Part shown: positions 40,503-50,985 of the stretch, one piece after another
How the letters are laid out: each line of letters begins with the position of its first letter
Numbering within the stretch: position 1 is the stretch's first letter
Assembly: GCF_004769235.1 (NCBI RefSeq)
Contig: NZ_RQFG01000019.1
Coordinates: 806,001 to 870,000, forward strand
Length of the DNA: 64,000 bases
Reading direction: 5' to 3'
Source: Leptospira kanakyensis
GTDB taxonomy: Bacteria; Spirochaetota; Leptospiria; Leptospirales; Leptospiraceae
Translations under genes and position numbers: made by a program
The notes under the pieces: generated by a model
What the model saw: the letters and a program-made list of their open reading frames with translations, nothing else
What the model was told of the DNA's origin: nothing
The model's database searches: none

Positions 40503-42503
40503 TCAACTCTTTGTAATCCGAAACCTTTGCGTAATAGAACGCAAAGTATCTGCCGCATGAGAGAGTTTCCTGGAAGAGGATGCCACTAGATCGGAGCCCG
40601 AAGCAATGTGCATGGTTTCATTATTGATCCCAATCACTGATTCCGAAATCTGTTGGATGGCTCTTTTCTGCTCTTCAATGGCCCCTCTGATGGATTCTGA
40701 TTCACGACCTACCTCTTCCGATCGTTCATCCACTTCTCTATTGTAACTTAACTGAGACTGAGTCGCTTCAGAAAGTCGTTTCATAACACTCTCTACTTCT
40801 CCAATATCTCGGATGATGAGATTCAAAAGTTCGACAGAGGAACGAATTCCCTTCGCCCCCTCTTCCAACTCTTTACTGTTCTTACCAATCATATCTTCAA
40901 TTGCTTGGATGGAGTGAGCCGTTTTGTCGGATAGTTTCGAAATCTCTTCGGCAACAATGGCAAACCCACGGCCTGCTTCCCCAGCCCTTGCCGCTTCAAT
41001 GGCTGCATTCAGTGCGAGTAAACTGGTTTGGTCTGAAATTTCATCAATGATCCCTATCACTTCTTTCATTTCAGAAGAAGATTCTAAGATTACGTTAATC
41101 ACATCCTTCATTTGGTTGAGTGATTCACCACCAAGTTTGGCTTGTTTGGTAATGTTTTCCGTATTTGCCAGTGCCGATTTTGTATCCTTTTCGATTTGGA
41201 TGGCACCCCTGGAAAGTTCCAAAATCTTCCCATTGAATTCCAGAATATTATTATGTTGTTTTGTAGTGGAAACTGCGGTGGTTTCCATACTGGCAACCAC
41301 CTCTTCTGTTGTGGCAGAGATTTCTTCGGAAGACGCAGCCGTTCCTTGGGCCATATCAGAAAAACTAGCAGAGGATTCACGTAAACTTTCAGAAGAAGAG
41401 GTAATTTCTTCGGCGACGGATTGAATTTCTCCAAGAGAACTACGAATGCTGGTGATAAAACCGTTTAGAGCCAAGTTCATCCGACCAATTTCATCATTGT
41501 TTGTTAATGTTAAAGACTCAGTAAGATCTCCTTTGGCCATTTTATCCAAAATGATCACTGAATTTTCTAATGGTAATAATCTTTTACGGAGGAATCGAAA
41601 GATTCCAAAAACAACGAGAGCTGTAATGAAAAACACAACAACAACGGCAATAAGAGCCACCTGAATGAATCCAGAATTCATATCAGATTTAGGAAGCACA
41701 ACACCGATGATGGTATTCCATTCTTCTAATCGTTTGATGAGAAGGGCATTGTCCTGTCCATTTTCTGTATATTCAAAGTAAGCACCATCTTTGGCTTCGA
41801 GGATGGGCCGACCTTCGGGAATTTTACTTAAATCTACTTTTAGAATTTTGGATTTGTCAGGTCCTGCAAACACAACTCCTTTTGTTGTGATGGCAGTGAT
41901 ATAACCATTGGCCCCTACATGGATCCCTTCTCCCATTCGTTTCGAAACTTGTTCCAAATTCAAAGCAATCCAAAGGATCCCTACCAGTTTCCCTTTGTCT
42001 TCAATCGGGAAAGAAACAAGACTCACAGGCAAACCAGTGATAGGTGACTCTTGGACAGATCCAATTAGAAACTGTTTTTTTAAAGCAACAACGACATGGT
42101 CCCCCGTTTTGTCTTCTTCCAGTTGGTAACCGATGGAACGAGGAATTCCCGCTGCAAATATCTTTGCGTTTTGTTTAGGTACAGATAAAAAAATATTTTC
42201 GTATTCACCGTTAGCATCTTGCATGATTCCAACCAGTAAATTGGTCGCAAACTCAGCCTTTCCCGTTTGGAAAGATTCAACAATTTCTCTTTGTTTGGAA
42301 AGTAGGCCCGCAATGCGGAGTTGGGATTTATAATAATTGGAAAGTTCAGCACCGGCACTTTTACCTGCGTTTTCCATTTCTCCTCGGTAAACTTTGACAA
42401 GGAGGCTCCAGTTTAGATATAAGATCAGTGCGGATACAACCACGGACAAAACCAAAATGGAAAGGAATGTGTAAAGACCGAGAATGTATTTTAAACTTTT
42501 CAT
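40503..42503 (-). CDS. Methyl-accepting chemotaxis protein
   Basis: Transmembrane chemoreceptor, 666 residues. Span 1 is at residues 10-32, the extracellular domain to about 280 has Cache-like features ([52 protein letters not shown]), span 2 at about 283-306, then HAMP ([22 protein letters not shown]), and the signalling domain with the hairpin tip [34 protein letters not shown]. The ligand is unknown. Isolated gene. Confidence 0.95.
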   Translation of the reverse strand: MKSLKYILGLYTFLSILVLSVVVSALILYLNWSLLVKVYRGEMENAGKSAGAELSNYYKSQLRIAGLLSKQREIVESFQTGKAEFATNLLVGIMQDANGEYENIFLSVPKQNAKIFAAGIPRSIGYQLEEDKTGDHVVVALKKQFLIGSVQESPITGLPVSLVSFPIEDKGKLVGILWIALNLEQVSKRMGEGIHVGANGYITAITTKGVVFAGPDKSKILKVDLSKIPEGRPILEAKDGAYFEYTENGQDNALLIKRLEEWNTIIGVVLPKSDMNSGFIQVALIAVVVVFFITALVVFGIFRFLRKRLLPLENSVIILDKMAKGDLTESLTLTNNDEIGRMNLALNGFITSIRSSLGEIQSVAEEITSSSESLRESSASFSDMAQGTAASSEEISATTEEVVASMETTAVSTTKQHNNILEFNGKILELSRGAIQIEKDTKSALANTENITKQAKLGGESLNQMKDVINVILESSSEMKEVIGIIDEISDQTSLLALNAAIEAARAGEAGRGFAIVAEEISKLSDKTAHSIQAIEDMIGKNSKELEEGAKGIRSSVELLNLIIRDIGEVESVMKRLSEATQSQLSYNREVDERSEEVGRESESIRGAIEEQKRAIQQISESVIGINNETMHIASGSDLVASSSRKLSHAADTLRSITQRFRITKS

Positions 42504-42659
42504 ATATTACCGAATAGGACGTCTATTTCAGGGAATTCTAAGGAAGGGTCAAAAATTTTCTATCAATATATTTCTAAATCATAATGTGAATCTATCCATT
42601 TGAAACGATGTTCACAGAGGGTGTCATGTTTCCTTTGGGGAATGAAAAAGTGTGAGGGC

Positions 42660-42695
42660 AAAAAAAAAGGCCCTGATTTGACATCGAAGGGCCCT
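42660..42695 (-). terminator. Rho-independent terminator after the GT-C gene
   Basis: On the minus strand GGCCC and GGGCC pair across a 15-base loop and are followed by nine T. Confidence 0.8.
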
Positions 42696-42724
42696 AAAAA
42701 CCAGACTTACACAATTTAGCCTAG

Positions 42725-44458
42725 TTATACTTTCGAGTTTTTAGAAGATTTCCCCTGAATTTTTTTTAGCCAAACCAAAGAAATTTTCTTTGTGACAAGG
42801 TTTCTTGTCTCTTTTTTCAGGAAAGCTACGTTTGGAGTAGCCACTTTAAACGATTCCCTCTCGAGAACCGGCTCAATTTGGTATCCTGGCCCTGCCATTT
42901 CCTGTAATTGGGTAAGTTTTTCGGAAGGAAGGATGAGAAGTCTTTCCGGTTTTTCTGACCAAAGTTTGTCTAATTTATCCTTATCGTATACATTTCGGAA
43001 ATTCCTTTCTGCATAAAATCCATAGGAACGTTTGGAATTGGACAACCAAAAGGAATATACCACCGGTTCGTTTGGTTCCAGTTCTTTGATTTTCGCTCCA
43101 AATTCTTTGGAAGGTTGGTAACTCGTGAGCAGAGGATAAAACTCCAAACTAATCGCACTGAAAAACAAAGTAGCACCCACAAGAGTGACAAGAATTTCGA
43201 GAGGAATGAGTTGTGCAGACAACATGATGAAAAGAACACCAATGATCCCAAACACATAATAAAGAATCCCCACATCAGCCACAAAGATAGGGATGAGAAA
43301 ATACCCTACCAAATACACAAGACCTGCGATGAGAAAAGAAGGACGAAGCCTTTCCACATTGGAACGAAATAAACTTTCTTCCATAATTTTACCAAAGTAC
43401 AAAGCAGCTCCTGGTAAAATCCAATACGTGTATTGCGGGAGTGGATAACGAGAAAAGGAAATTAAAAACAGAAAGAGAAAAACCCAAAAAGGAATTACAA
43501 AGTCGATTTCTTTGTATTCATTTGCACGAATTTTTCTAAGGATTTCCTTCCAACCCAGTGATTTAATATACTGATACAAACGAAAGGAAATATAAATGAT
43601 CATAGGCACAAGCCCACTGAAGAATGCCCAAGAGAATGATTTATAAAAGTAAAACGGATCAAAATTGATGTCATACATATCTCTATAAAACCGGCCAAAA
43701 GACTGGATCCATAAAAAGAAAACTGGGCCATAGGAATTGAAGTTTTGGTAGAGAAAGTAACACCATAAAGCAGGAAGAGATGCCAAAACAAAAATCCCCG
43801 TAGGAATTCGCATCGACAGAAGTAATTTCCAATCTCTACGAAATAAAATATCTCCACCAATGGATATGGCTGGGATAAATACAGAAATTGGTCCTTTGGT
43901 GATAAAACCCATAGACATCATAAGATACATCAAATAGAAGTAGTTTGGATTTTTTTTCCTTCCTAAATAATAGAAATGATAAGTGAACACCAAATAGGCG
44001 GTAAGATACACATCTATCTTTGGATCCACAACCATGGCATAAACCCCGGGTGCCAAAAGGTAAGCGAAGGAAGCCAGGTATCCTTGTCTTTCTTTTCCAC
44101 CAGTCAAAATAGTGATCCGGTAAATTGAAAAAACGGAAAGTAAGGTAATCAGAATCGCAGGAATCCGAAAAGCAATGTTACTAATTCCAAAAAGAGAAAA
44201 GGAAGTTGCAATGGTCCAAAAAGTTAAGATGGGTTTGTCTAAGTATCTTCTTCCATTATCAATGAGTGAAAAAAAATCATTAGATAAAACAAGTTCGCGG
44301 CCAATACCAGCATACTGTGCACTATCAATATCAATCACATCTAAAGGAAGAGTGAATAAAATAGGAATGGAGGCAAGGAGTAGTAGAATTCGATAAAAAA
44401 TTCTTTCAGAGGGAGTGAGTGATTCTTTCATTCTAAAGTACCAATTTGGATTAAACAT
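42725..44458 (-). CDS. GT-C glycosyltransferase (ArnT/PMT family)
   Basis: Polyprenyl-phosphate-sugar-dependent membrane glycosyltransferase, 577 residues, with some twelve spans. The first loop DIDSAQYAGIGRELV has the catalytic acidic pair expected in PMT_2/ArnT proteins, followed by GRRYLDKPILTFW, a hallmark of this group. It may decorate lipid A or an envelope glycan; the acceptor is unknown. The ATG at 44458 has AAAGGA 8 nt upstream and overlaps the end of the Cys-rich gene by 31 nt. Confidence 0.87.
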   Translation of the reverse strand: MFNPNWYFRMKESLTPSERIFYRILLLLASIPILFTLPLDVIDIDSAQYAGIGRELVLSNDFFSLIDNGRRYLDKPILTFWTIATSFSLFGISNIAFRIPAILITLLSVFSIYRITILTGGKERQGYLASFAYLLAPGVYAMVVDPKIDVYLTAYLVFTYHFYYLGRKKNPNYFYLMYLMMSMGFITKGPISVFIPAISIGGDILFRRDWKLLLSMRIPTGIFVLASLPALWCYFLYQNFNSYGPVFFLWIQSFGRFYRDMYDINFDPFYFYKSFSWAFFSGLVPMIIYISFRLYQYIKSLGWKEILRKIRANEYKEIDFVIPFWVFLFLFLISFSRYPLPQYTYWILPGAALYFGKIMEESLFRSNVERLRPSFLIAGLVYLVGYFLIPIFVADVGILYYVFGIIGVLFIMLSAQLIPLEILVTLVGATLFFSAISLEFYPLLTSYQPSKEFGAKIKELEPNEPVVYSFWLSNSKRSYGFYAERNFRNVYDKDKLDKLWSEKPERLLILPSEKLTQLQEMAGPGYQIEPVLERESFKVATPNVAFLKKETRNLVTKKISLVWLKKIQGKSSKNSKV

Positions 44459-44712
44459 TGCCCAAATCCTTTACATGAATTGGGTTCTTGGTCATAACAT
44501 TGTAAAATATCACTGTTATGAGTGGTGCATCCGTCCATACATTGGATTCGGCCTGTTCTTTTGACATCTGGTGCCAAGGTAAGTTTTAACTCTTCCTCAG
44601 TACAAGAAACAAATACTTCACAAGCCGCTTGGCATTTTTTTTCCACTATGTCCTGGCAGTTTCCCAAAAAGAAAGCCATAACAAAAGTTAAGATCCATTT
44701 ACCGTGTTTCAC
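44428..44712 (-). CDS. Small cysteine-rich lipoprotein
   Basis: 94 residues with signal peptide [19 protein letters not shown] (lipobox C19). The mature part has eight more cysteines (27, 31, 37, 58, 62, 72, 80, 86), enough for four disulfides, with spacing C-x3-C-x5-C ... C-x3-C-x9-C-x7-C-x5-C. No family recognised. Placed between rlmN and the GT-C gene and overlapping both ends slightly, so it is co-transcribed with them. Confidence 0.78.
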   Translation of the reverse strand: MKHGKWILTFVMAFFLGNCQDIVEKKCQAACEVFVSCTEEELKLTLAPDVKRTGRIQCMDGCTTHNSDILQCYDQEPNSCKGFGQCLIQIGTLE

Positions 44713-45829
44713 TTCGAATTCCTTTTAACGCTAACATTCCACAGGCGCCATTGATGTCCCGACCAGGACTTCTGCGATTGAGAATGGGAGCTGTTGTTTT
44801 AGCTTTGAGATGCATTACAAATTCTTTTACTTCATCATCAGTAGGTCTACGCCACCCGGTAAAGTCTGTGTTCAGAGGGATTACATTGATTTTACATTTA
44901 TTCACAGAACGCGCAATTTTTGCGAGTCGTTCCGCATTGTCCCTTCCCATATTCACATCGGGGATCATTACGTATTCAAAGGTGATGGCCCGGTCGAGTT
45001 CCTTAGTGAACCTTTTGGCAGAATCAATCAACTTCTCTAACGGATGTTTGTCGTTTACATCCATTACTGAAGAACGGGCATTCGGATTGGGATGGTTTAA
45101 AGAAATCGCAAAGTTAAAAGGTTCTTTGTTTTCGATAAAACGATTGATCCCTGTTGTCACACCTGCGGTGGAAATGGTAATGCGTAAGGCACCGAGCCCA
45201 AATCCATCTTGGTCTCGGAGAATATGGGCAGCTTTCATTACAGAAAAATAATTGTGCATGGGTTCGCCCATTCCCATAAACACGATATTTGTCGCCCGGT
45301 CACCGACGAGGCGCTCCACTTGTAAAATTTGGTCTAGGATTTGCCAAGTGTGCAGGTTCCCTTTGTATTCCAAAAGTCCGGTTGCACAAAATTTACAATT
45401 GAGAGTGCAACCAATTTGAGAAGAGATACAGATGGTCTTTCGTCCCCCATCACCGGAGGGAATCCAAACCGCCTCGATCTCTTTGTTTTCACCTACATAA
45501 AAAGTCAATTTACGAGTCCCGTCTTCTTTGGAGGCCAAGTCCCTACCAATTTCAATTTCAGGATAAAGGGTATGTTGTTTTAGTTTTTCACGAACCTCTT
45601 TAGATAAGGTAGTGAATTGGTCTAGGTTCGTGTAACGGCTCTTATAGATGCCTGTATATATCTGTGCCGCTCGGTATTTTTCCAAACCCAAGGAAACACA
45701 AATCTCTTCTAGTTCTTTTTTGGTTTTCCCTTTGAGAACCGGTATTTCCTCTTTCATTTGTTTGGAATTTCCACCTTTAGCCAATCTTTTCGTTGCCCCC
45801 TCTAGGGACAAGAATTTCCGGCGATTCAT
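44699..45829 (-). CDS. rlmN: RlmN, 23S rRNA (A2503-C2)/tRNA methyltransferase
   Basis: Radical-SAM methyl synthase modifying A2503 of 23S rRNA. The cluster motif is CTLNCKFC within [32 protein letters not shown] and SLNHPNP match the family, and the C-terminal DINGACGML holds the methyl-carrying cysteine. 376 residues from the ATG at 45829; a later ATG (45757) would give 352 and cannot be excluded. A2503 modification state affects antibiotics that bind the exit tunnel, noteworthy with the ABC-F gene nearby. Confidence 0.94.
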   Translation of the reverse strand: MNRRKFLSLEGATKRLAKGGNSKQMKEEIPVLKGKTKKELEEICVSLGLEKYRAAQIYTGIYKSRYTNLDQFTTLSKEVREKLKQHTLYPEIEIGRDLASKEDGTRKLTFYVGENKEIEAVWIPSGDGGRKTICISSQIGCTLNCKFCATGLLEYKGNLHTWQILDQILQVERLVGDRATNIVFMGMGEPMHNYFSVMKAAHILRDQDGFGLGALRITISTAGVTTGINRFIENKEPFNFAISLNHPNPNARSSVMDVNDKHPLEKLIDSAKRFTKELDRAITFEYVMIPDVNMGRDNAERLAKIARSVNKCKINVIPLNTDFTGWRRPTDDEVKEFVMHLKAKTTAPILNRRSPGRDINGACGMLALKGIRSETR

Positions 45830-45971
45830 TCAGTCTTACTAGGGGAATCTGTCGGGAACAAGTCTAAAATAAAATTCTAGTGCGATTCTTCTGTAAATCG
45901 GTGTTTCCAAATGGACATTGACTTACAGCAAGCGATTCAAAAGCCTAGTATCTAGTGAGGGAAATATACGA

Positions 45972-47291
45972 ATGAATAGCGACGCCTTTATGGAATATGC
46001 CTTTATCGTCATGGTCGCACTGATAGGAATCGAGATATTTGTTTCCTACATCAAAGGAAAACAATACTATCGATTGAACGTTCTCATTGCCGATGTGAGC
46101 ACCGGGGTGATCTTTGCATTGATTGGGGTGGTCATTCTCCTCGGTGCTCTGTATGTTTATGACAAAATAGAGACAAACTTTTCACTCTCTAGTTTAGGTT
46201 ATCATATTTTTCCTCTGGAAAGCCCGTTCCGTTTTTCACCTAGTTTTTCGGTGAACTGGTATGCACTCGGCGCTTGGAGTTTTTCGGTTGTTCTGGCTGA
46301 TTTTATTTACTACTGGTTTCATAGACATTGCCATGAAATCAATTTGTTCTGGGCCACTCATGTCACCCACCACTCCACTCAAGAAATGAACTTGTCTGTT
46401 GCTTTCCGTGGAAATGGATTACAAAGAATATTCGAATATATTTATTTTCTATCCATGGCGTTACTTGGAATCCCTTGGGCTATGTTTTTACTCAGCCACC
46501 GAATTTTAAAAGTTTACCAATTTGTGGTCCACACTCGTTTTATTGGGAAACTAGGATTTTTAGAACATTTTATGGTGACACCATCCAACCATAGAGTCCA
46601 CCACGGAATCCAAGATAAATACATCGACCGTAACCACGGCGGGATCTTTATCATTTGGGATCGTATGTTTGGATCCTTTGAATGGGAAACAGACGAACCT
46701 ATCTACGGTTTAACGAAACCAGTGAATTCCTTCAACCCCATCACCGTGAACATGCATGTGTTCAAAGATATATTCTTTCAGGTTTGGAAATGTAAATCGT
46801 TTGGTGATGTTTTTAAAACAATCTTTGGGCCTCCAGGTTGGAAACCAAGTTACCTCATCACAGAAGCGGACAAAGCGCCTGAACCAACGCAAGTTAAAAA
46901 ATACGATCCGAAACCACCGATGGGTGTGATGATTTACGTTGCCTTACAAGCGACCGTTCTTATGGCAGTGGGTCTTGTGATTTGGAAGGTGGCAAAAATC
47001 AATTTAGAACAAGATATGACAACTCTTGGAATTTTGTCTGTTGTGATTGTCTTTAGTTTGTTTTCGATTGATCGAACTATGGAAATGAAACGATGGTCAA
47101 GAAGGACGGAAGTGGTAAGAAACTTTCTATTTATTTTGGCTTTTGTTGCAACTCTAGTGTATTCCAATATTCCCAATATTGGAATTTTTGCGATCCCTCT
47201 CATTGGCCTCTCGTTTGTATCCCTTGTTTGGATCCTCATCAAACGAAAGACCTTCTTCGATCTCAGTAATATCTCTAATACTTGGTATTAG
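45972..47291 (+). CDS. Sterol desaturase / fatty-acid hydroxylase family membrane protein
   Basis: Di-iron membrane oxygenase, 439 residues from the ATG at 45972 (GAGGG 10 nt upstream; an earlier in-frame TTG is less likely). The histidine clusters are FHRHCHE, HVTHHSTQ and NHRVHHG, the ligands of this superfamily. Several spans lie before and after (SVVLADFIYYWF; FVATLVYSNIPNIGIFAIPLIGLSFV). The C-terminal 120 residues form a second membrane region not found in the shortest homologues. Substrate unknown; bacterial relatives act on lipids. It converges on and overlaps the sulfatase gene by 17 nt. Confidence 0.9.
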   Translation: MNSDAFMEYAFIVMVALIGIEIFVSYIKGKQYYRLNVLIADVSTGVIFALIGVVILLGALYVYDKIETNFSLSSLGYHIFPLESPFRFSPSFSVNWYALGAWSFSVVLADFIYYWFHRHCHEINLFWATHVTHHSTQEMNLSVAFRGNGLQRIFEYIYFLSMALLGIPWAMFLLSHRILKVYQFVVHTRFIGKLGFLEHFMVTPSNHRVHHGIQDKYIDRNHGGIFIIWDRMFGSFEWETDEPIYGLTKPVNSFNPITVNMHVFKDIFFQVWKCKSFGDVFKTIFGPPGWKPSYLITEADKAPEPTQVKKYDPKPPMGVMIYVALQATVLMAVGLVIWKVAKINLEQDMTTLGILSVVIVFSLFSIDRTMEMKRWSRRTEVVRNFLFILAFVATLVYSNIPNIGIFAIPLIGLSFVSLVWILIKRKTFFDLSNISNTWY

Positions 47292-49269
47292 ATTTAATTT
47301 CTTTTAGAACGGACTCCGAAGGGAACAATTTGTTCGACTTCAGGAGTTCGTCTCCTAAATTTAAAAACGCCTTTGTTTTATCCCCATGTTTTTTGCATAA
47401 GTTGATATCTTGGTAACAAAGTCCCAGATCTACAAACGGGGACTTAATCGTTTTTGTTTCTCCTTGCCCACCAGACACTGACTGGTAATACAAAAAATCA
47501 TCTTCAATCCATCCAAAGATATTTCCATAGGCAAAATAAGCAGAAGAACCCTTTACCTTTCTTAAATCACGGCCCATCACACTAAAGTACACTTCTCTTT
47601 CCATAAACCCAAGGATCGTTGGAATCAAATCGAGTTGCGATGTGATGTCTTCTCTGAGTTCCGGTTTGATTTTCCCGGGTGCATAAACCAACAAAGGGAC
47701 ATTTCTATCTTCATAGTAATTGAGGAACCTGTGGTGGCTGTGGTCAGAAACAAAAAAGAAAATGGTATCCTTAAAATAAGGGGCTTTTTTTGCTTTTTCC
47801 ATATATTCGTTCAGAGCAAAATCCGCATAATGCAAAACATTTAAGTATTCACTGTCTTGTGTCTTCGTTTCAAACAATCGAAACTTTTCATCGGGAACTT
47901 TGTAAGGATAGTGTGTGGTTCCGGTATGAATCACAGATACAATTGGTTTTTCAGGTTTTACATTGAGGAGTTTCTGATGCATGGCATCGAGAGATGCTTC
48001 ATCCAAATAACTCCAAGGCCCCGTTCTATACTCTGGATTTTTTTCTAACTCCGTTTTGCCAACCAGAGTATCAAACCCCCAGTGGTACATGATACTTCCC
48101 TTATTGTTAAAACTAAGATCAGTTCCTGTCACAAACAATGTTTCATACCCAATGGTTTTTGCAATATTTCCCAACCCAGAAAAACGGTTGAGGATTTGCG
48201 GGGTGCGAACGGCAGTGAGCCCAGGTCTATCGGGAATCCCACCCATAAGAGCCATAAGTCCGTTTGTGGTTCTTCCCCCACTTGCAAAAAAATTCTTAAA
48301 GAACATCCCTTGCCGGATCAGTTGGTTGAAGTAAGGAGTCACAACCTTCCCTTCTACTTTTCCTGTTCCAATGATATCGATAAACTTACCAGTCCATCCT
48401 TCCAGAACAATCACCACAATATGAGGTAAAGGTTTTGTGGAGGATAAAGTTGTTTTTCTTAGAAGCGGGTATTCTTCACTCACGAAACTCGCACCAGGAT
48501 AAGCCACTTCTTTTTGAACGATGGCACTCGATTCGCTGAGCTTCATATAATGGCGGTCATCCACCTTGGTCATCTTTAAATCTGTGATGACTGTAAAACC
48601 AGGATTTAAAACCAAATCATTGATGATGGTTTCTTTGGTGATGATGGCGTCACTTGTCCTTAGTGGACTTGTCTGGACTCCCCCTCGAATTCCCAAAACA
48701 AGAAGTGCGAGCACAATTAGGAATTGAAGGCCTGCCCATTTGTAATGTAAATTCACATGGGAATAGGGAAACCTGGATTGGATTTTATAAATTCCGAATC
48801 CAATTCCACCAATCGCAAGAATTCCGAGTAAAAACAAAAATGGATTTTGTGAAAAGGCAGATCCCACGAGTGGTAACATCTCAAAGCCGAGATAAGCAAA
48901 AGCCTCGTATCCTAAATGTTTGTTTCCATTTTCATAATAGATTAAATCCGCTATGAGAAGAAATAACAATAGAATGATGAAAACAACGGGTAATGTCCGC
49001 CACACCGCCCGATACACTCGGTTTCTGTTTAAAAAATGTAACGAAGAATAGACCAAACTAAGTCCAAGTAACACACATAAAACGGAAACATCAAACCTTG
49101 CCCCTTTTAGAAAGGCTTTTAAAACAATCCAAAGAGACTTATCTTGGATCCGGTAAGAATACATGGTGAAAAAAGCAACACGGTAGATGGTAAGAAAAAC
49201 GATTCCAAGACCGGCAAGCAGTAAGTGGAACCGAATGTAAAACGGCAATTTAGAAAATAGTTTTTTCAT
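47275..49269 (-). CDS. LTA-synthase-like sulfatase-family phosphoglycerol transferase
   Basis: 664 residues: five membrane spans in the first 200, then an extracytoplasmic alkaline-phosphatase-fold domain. Metal and catalytic residues of LtaS-type enzymes are visible: the glutamate in VVIVLEGWTG, nucleophile threonine in SGGRTTNGLMALMGG, and FVSDHSHH. Family members transfer phosphoglycerol or phosphoethanolamine groups; since Leptospira-like envelopes lack teichoic acid, a modification of glycan or lipid A is more likely (inference). Confidence 0.87.
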   Translation of the reverse strand: MKKLFSKLPFYIRFHLLLAGLGIVFLTIYRVAFFTMYSYRIQDKSLWIVLKAFLKGARFDVSVLCVLLGLSLVYSSLHFLNRNRVYRAVWRTLPVVFIILLLFLLIADLIYYENGNKHLGYEAFAYLGFEMLPLVGSAFSQNPFLFLLGILAIGGIGFGIYKIQSRFPYSHVNLHYKWAGLQFLIVLALLVLGIRGGVQTSPLRTSDAIITKETIINDLVLNPGFTVITDLKMTKVDDRHYMKLSESSAIVQKEVAYPGASFVSEEYPLLRKTTLSSTKPLPHIVVIVLEGWTGKFIDIIGTGKVEGKVVTPYFNQLIRQGMFFKNFFASGGRTTNGLMALMGGIPDRPGLTAVRTPQILNRFSGLGNIAKTIGYETLFVTGTDLSFNNKGSIMYHWGFDTLVGKTELEKNPEYRTGPWSYLDEASLDAMHQKLLNVKPEKPIVSVIHTGTTHYPYKVPDEKFRLFETKTQDSEYLNVLHYADFALNEYMEKAKKAPYFKDTIFFFVSDHSHHRFLNYYEDRNVPLLVYAPGKIKPELREDITSQLDLIPTILGFMEREVYFSVMGRDLRKVKGSSAYFAYGNIFGWIEDDFLYYQSVSGGQGETKTIKSPFVDLGLCYQDINLCKKHGDKTKAFLNLGDELLKSNKLFPSESVLKEIKSNTKY

Positions 49270-49339
49270 AGATGAAATTTAAGAAACTTCCATAAGACTA
49301 AAAATATGTGTTTGAGGCAAACCAAGCAAATCCAATGGA

Positions 49340-50575
49340 TTATGGTTTTACCATTTTGTATATGGTTCCTGATTGGTAGTCTGCGACGAAAATTTCACCC
49401 TCATTGTCCCGACCAAAAGTAGGAATGAGTAGGTTCCATTTTCCAAGAGCGATGGTTTCCGTGACCTTGGTATTTTCTCCTGGTTTTGGAACGGGAATCG
49501 CCCAAATTTTACCTTGGATAAAATCTCCAAAAATATACATTCCTTTTAAGGCAGGAAACTCGGAACCTGTATAAACATAACCACCCGTGATGGATTGTCC
49601 TTCGTCTCTACCATATTCATAAAATGGTGGTTCGTATAGGGATGGATTACATCCGTCAGTAAAACAATGGAAACCTTCCGTTTGGTTCCAACCATAGTTT
49701 TTGCCGGAAACAATGATATCCACTTCTTCATAGGCATCCTGACCAACATCCGCGACAAGCAAACGCCCGTCAGGTGAGAAACTCATCCTCCAAGGATTAC
49801 GAATTCCGTATGCAAAGGTTTCTGGGGCAAACCCAACTTTCCCCACAAAGGGATTGTCGGAAGGAATGGAATATGGTTTTTTCAAACCGAGGTCTGGATT
49901 CGGATTGATTCTTAAAATAGAACCAAGTAAGGTATTTGGATTTTGTCCGTTGTTTTTTGGATCGGCTCTCCATCCCCCATCTCCAAGGCCAATGTACAAA
50001 TGCCCATCGAGGCCAAATGCCAATTGGCCCCCATTGTGGTTGGGATAAGGTTGCACTACTTGCAATAACACTCGTTCGTTTACAAGTTTCATTGTTTCAT
50101 AGTTAGTTGGATTTTCCACAACCCACTCAGAAACAATGGTAACATCTTTATTCGCGATCGATTTTACGTAATTGGTATATAATTTCGGTTGTTTGGGAAA
50201 TTGTGGGTGGAAAGCCAAACCAAGAAGTCCTTCTTCACTATCCGTAATCACAGTAAATTTTGCCAAAACACGACTTGTCTTTTTTTCTCTGTGGAAAAGG
50301 ATCATATCTCCTGTTTTTTCAAGGGCAAATAAAAAGGGACTGTCCCCCGGTGGAAACTGGATGTCCGTTGGTTCCTTTACTTTCACCACTTCTTGTAAAA
50401 CAATAGCGACTTGTTTACGACCTGAATCGACACCAATAAAAAGAGGTTTGGATCCGAGCACCTGCCCATCGGTTTCATATTTTTTATTGTAATTTTTTAA
50501 GATACTGCGACCTAAATCATCACAAGCTACGGACAAAGACAAAAAGGAAAACAATACAAAGAGTTGGATTTTCAT
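49340..50575 (-). CDS. PQQ-type glucose/sorbosone dehydrogenase-like lipoprotein
   Basis: Six-bladed beta-propeller of the GSDH family, 411 residues from the ATG at 50575, where a lipoprotein signal begins (MKIQLFVLFSFLSLSVAC). Diagnostic segments: EEGLLGLAFHPQFPKQPKLYTNYV, NHNGGQLAFGLDGHLYIGLGDGG, AYGIRNPWRMSFSPDGRLLVADVGQDAYEEVDII, GKNYGWNQTEG. It would oxidise sugars in the periplasm if PQQ is available; many homologues have unproven activity. A frame to 50626 exists but would bury the signal. Confidence 0.87.
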   Translation of the reverse strand: MKIQLFVLFSFLSLSVACDDLGRSILKNYNKKYETDGQVLGSKPLFIGVDSGRKQVAIVLQEVVKVKEPTDIQFPPGDSPFLFALEKTGDMILFHREKKTSRVLAKFTVITDSEEGLLGLAFHPQFPKQPKLYTNYVKSIANKDVTIVSEWVVENPTNYETMKLVNERVLLQVVQPYPNHNGGQLAFGLDGHLYIGLGDGGWRADPKNNGQNPNTLLGSILRINPNPDLGLKKPYSIPSDNPFVGKVGFAPETFAYGIRNPWRMSFSPDGRLLVADVGQDAYEEVDIIVSGKNYGWNQTEGFHCFTDGCNPSLYEPPFYEYGRDEGQSITGGYVYTGSEFPALKGMYIFGDFIQGKIWAIPVPKPGENTKVTETIALGKWNLLIPTFGRDNEGEIFVADYQSGTIYKMVKP

Positions 50576-50647
50576 AATACTTAAGGTTCCCCACATAAGA
50601 TAATTGACTTGGATTTCTCTCCGCAATCAAAAAACTGATAGCAAACG

Positions 50648-50950
50648 ATGAAACTCTTTCGAATCCTCTGTATCCCTATTTTCCTCTACTTTGCCTATTT
50701 GCAATTGAATGACCCAGATCCCTACCTTTGGTTCCCTCTCTACGCAGCTGTGTCAGCCATTGCTCTTGCCGGTTTGTTCCGGAAAGTTCCAAGGTTTGTG
50801 GGATGGATCCTAATACCAATTTACTTAGTTCTGTCAGGGTATTACTTTTCACAAACTCCGTACTTTGGTATGGAAGTGGAAGAAGTGAGAGAGTTTTTGG
50901 GACTTCTGATTGCCAGTGCGGCGATCGCTTTTCTTGTCTTTAAAAAATAA
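50648..50950 (+). CDS. TMEM220-like small membrane protein
   Basis: 100 residues, three to four spans. The LFRILCIPIFLYFAYLQLNDPDPYLWFPLYAAVSAIA segment is the signature of the TMEM220 family (Q-x-NDPDP-x-x-W), found in bacteria and animals with unknown function. Divergent from the sugar dehydrogenase and convergent with sufB. Confidence 0.85.
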   Translation: MKLFRILCIPIFLYFAYLQLNDPDPYLWFPLYAAVSAIALAGLFRKVPRFVGWILIPIYLVLSGYYFSQTPYFGMEVEEVREFLGLLIASAAIAFLVFKK

Positions 50951-50985
50951 AAAGAACGATTTGCCGAAATTTATTTTTCGGCAAT
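50945..50985 (-). terminator. Terminator overlapping the sufB stop codon
   Basis: On the minus strand TTGCCGAAA pairs with TTTCGGCAA around AATAAA (which contains the stop codon) and is followed by a T-rich tail (TTCTTTTTATTTTTT). Confidence 0.65.
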
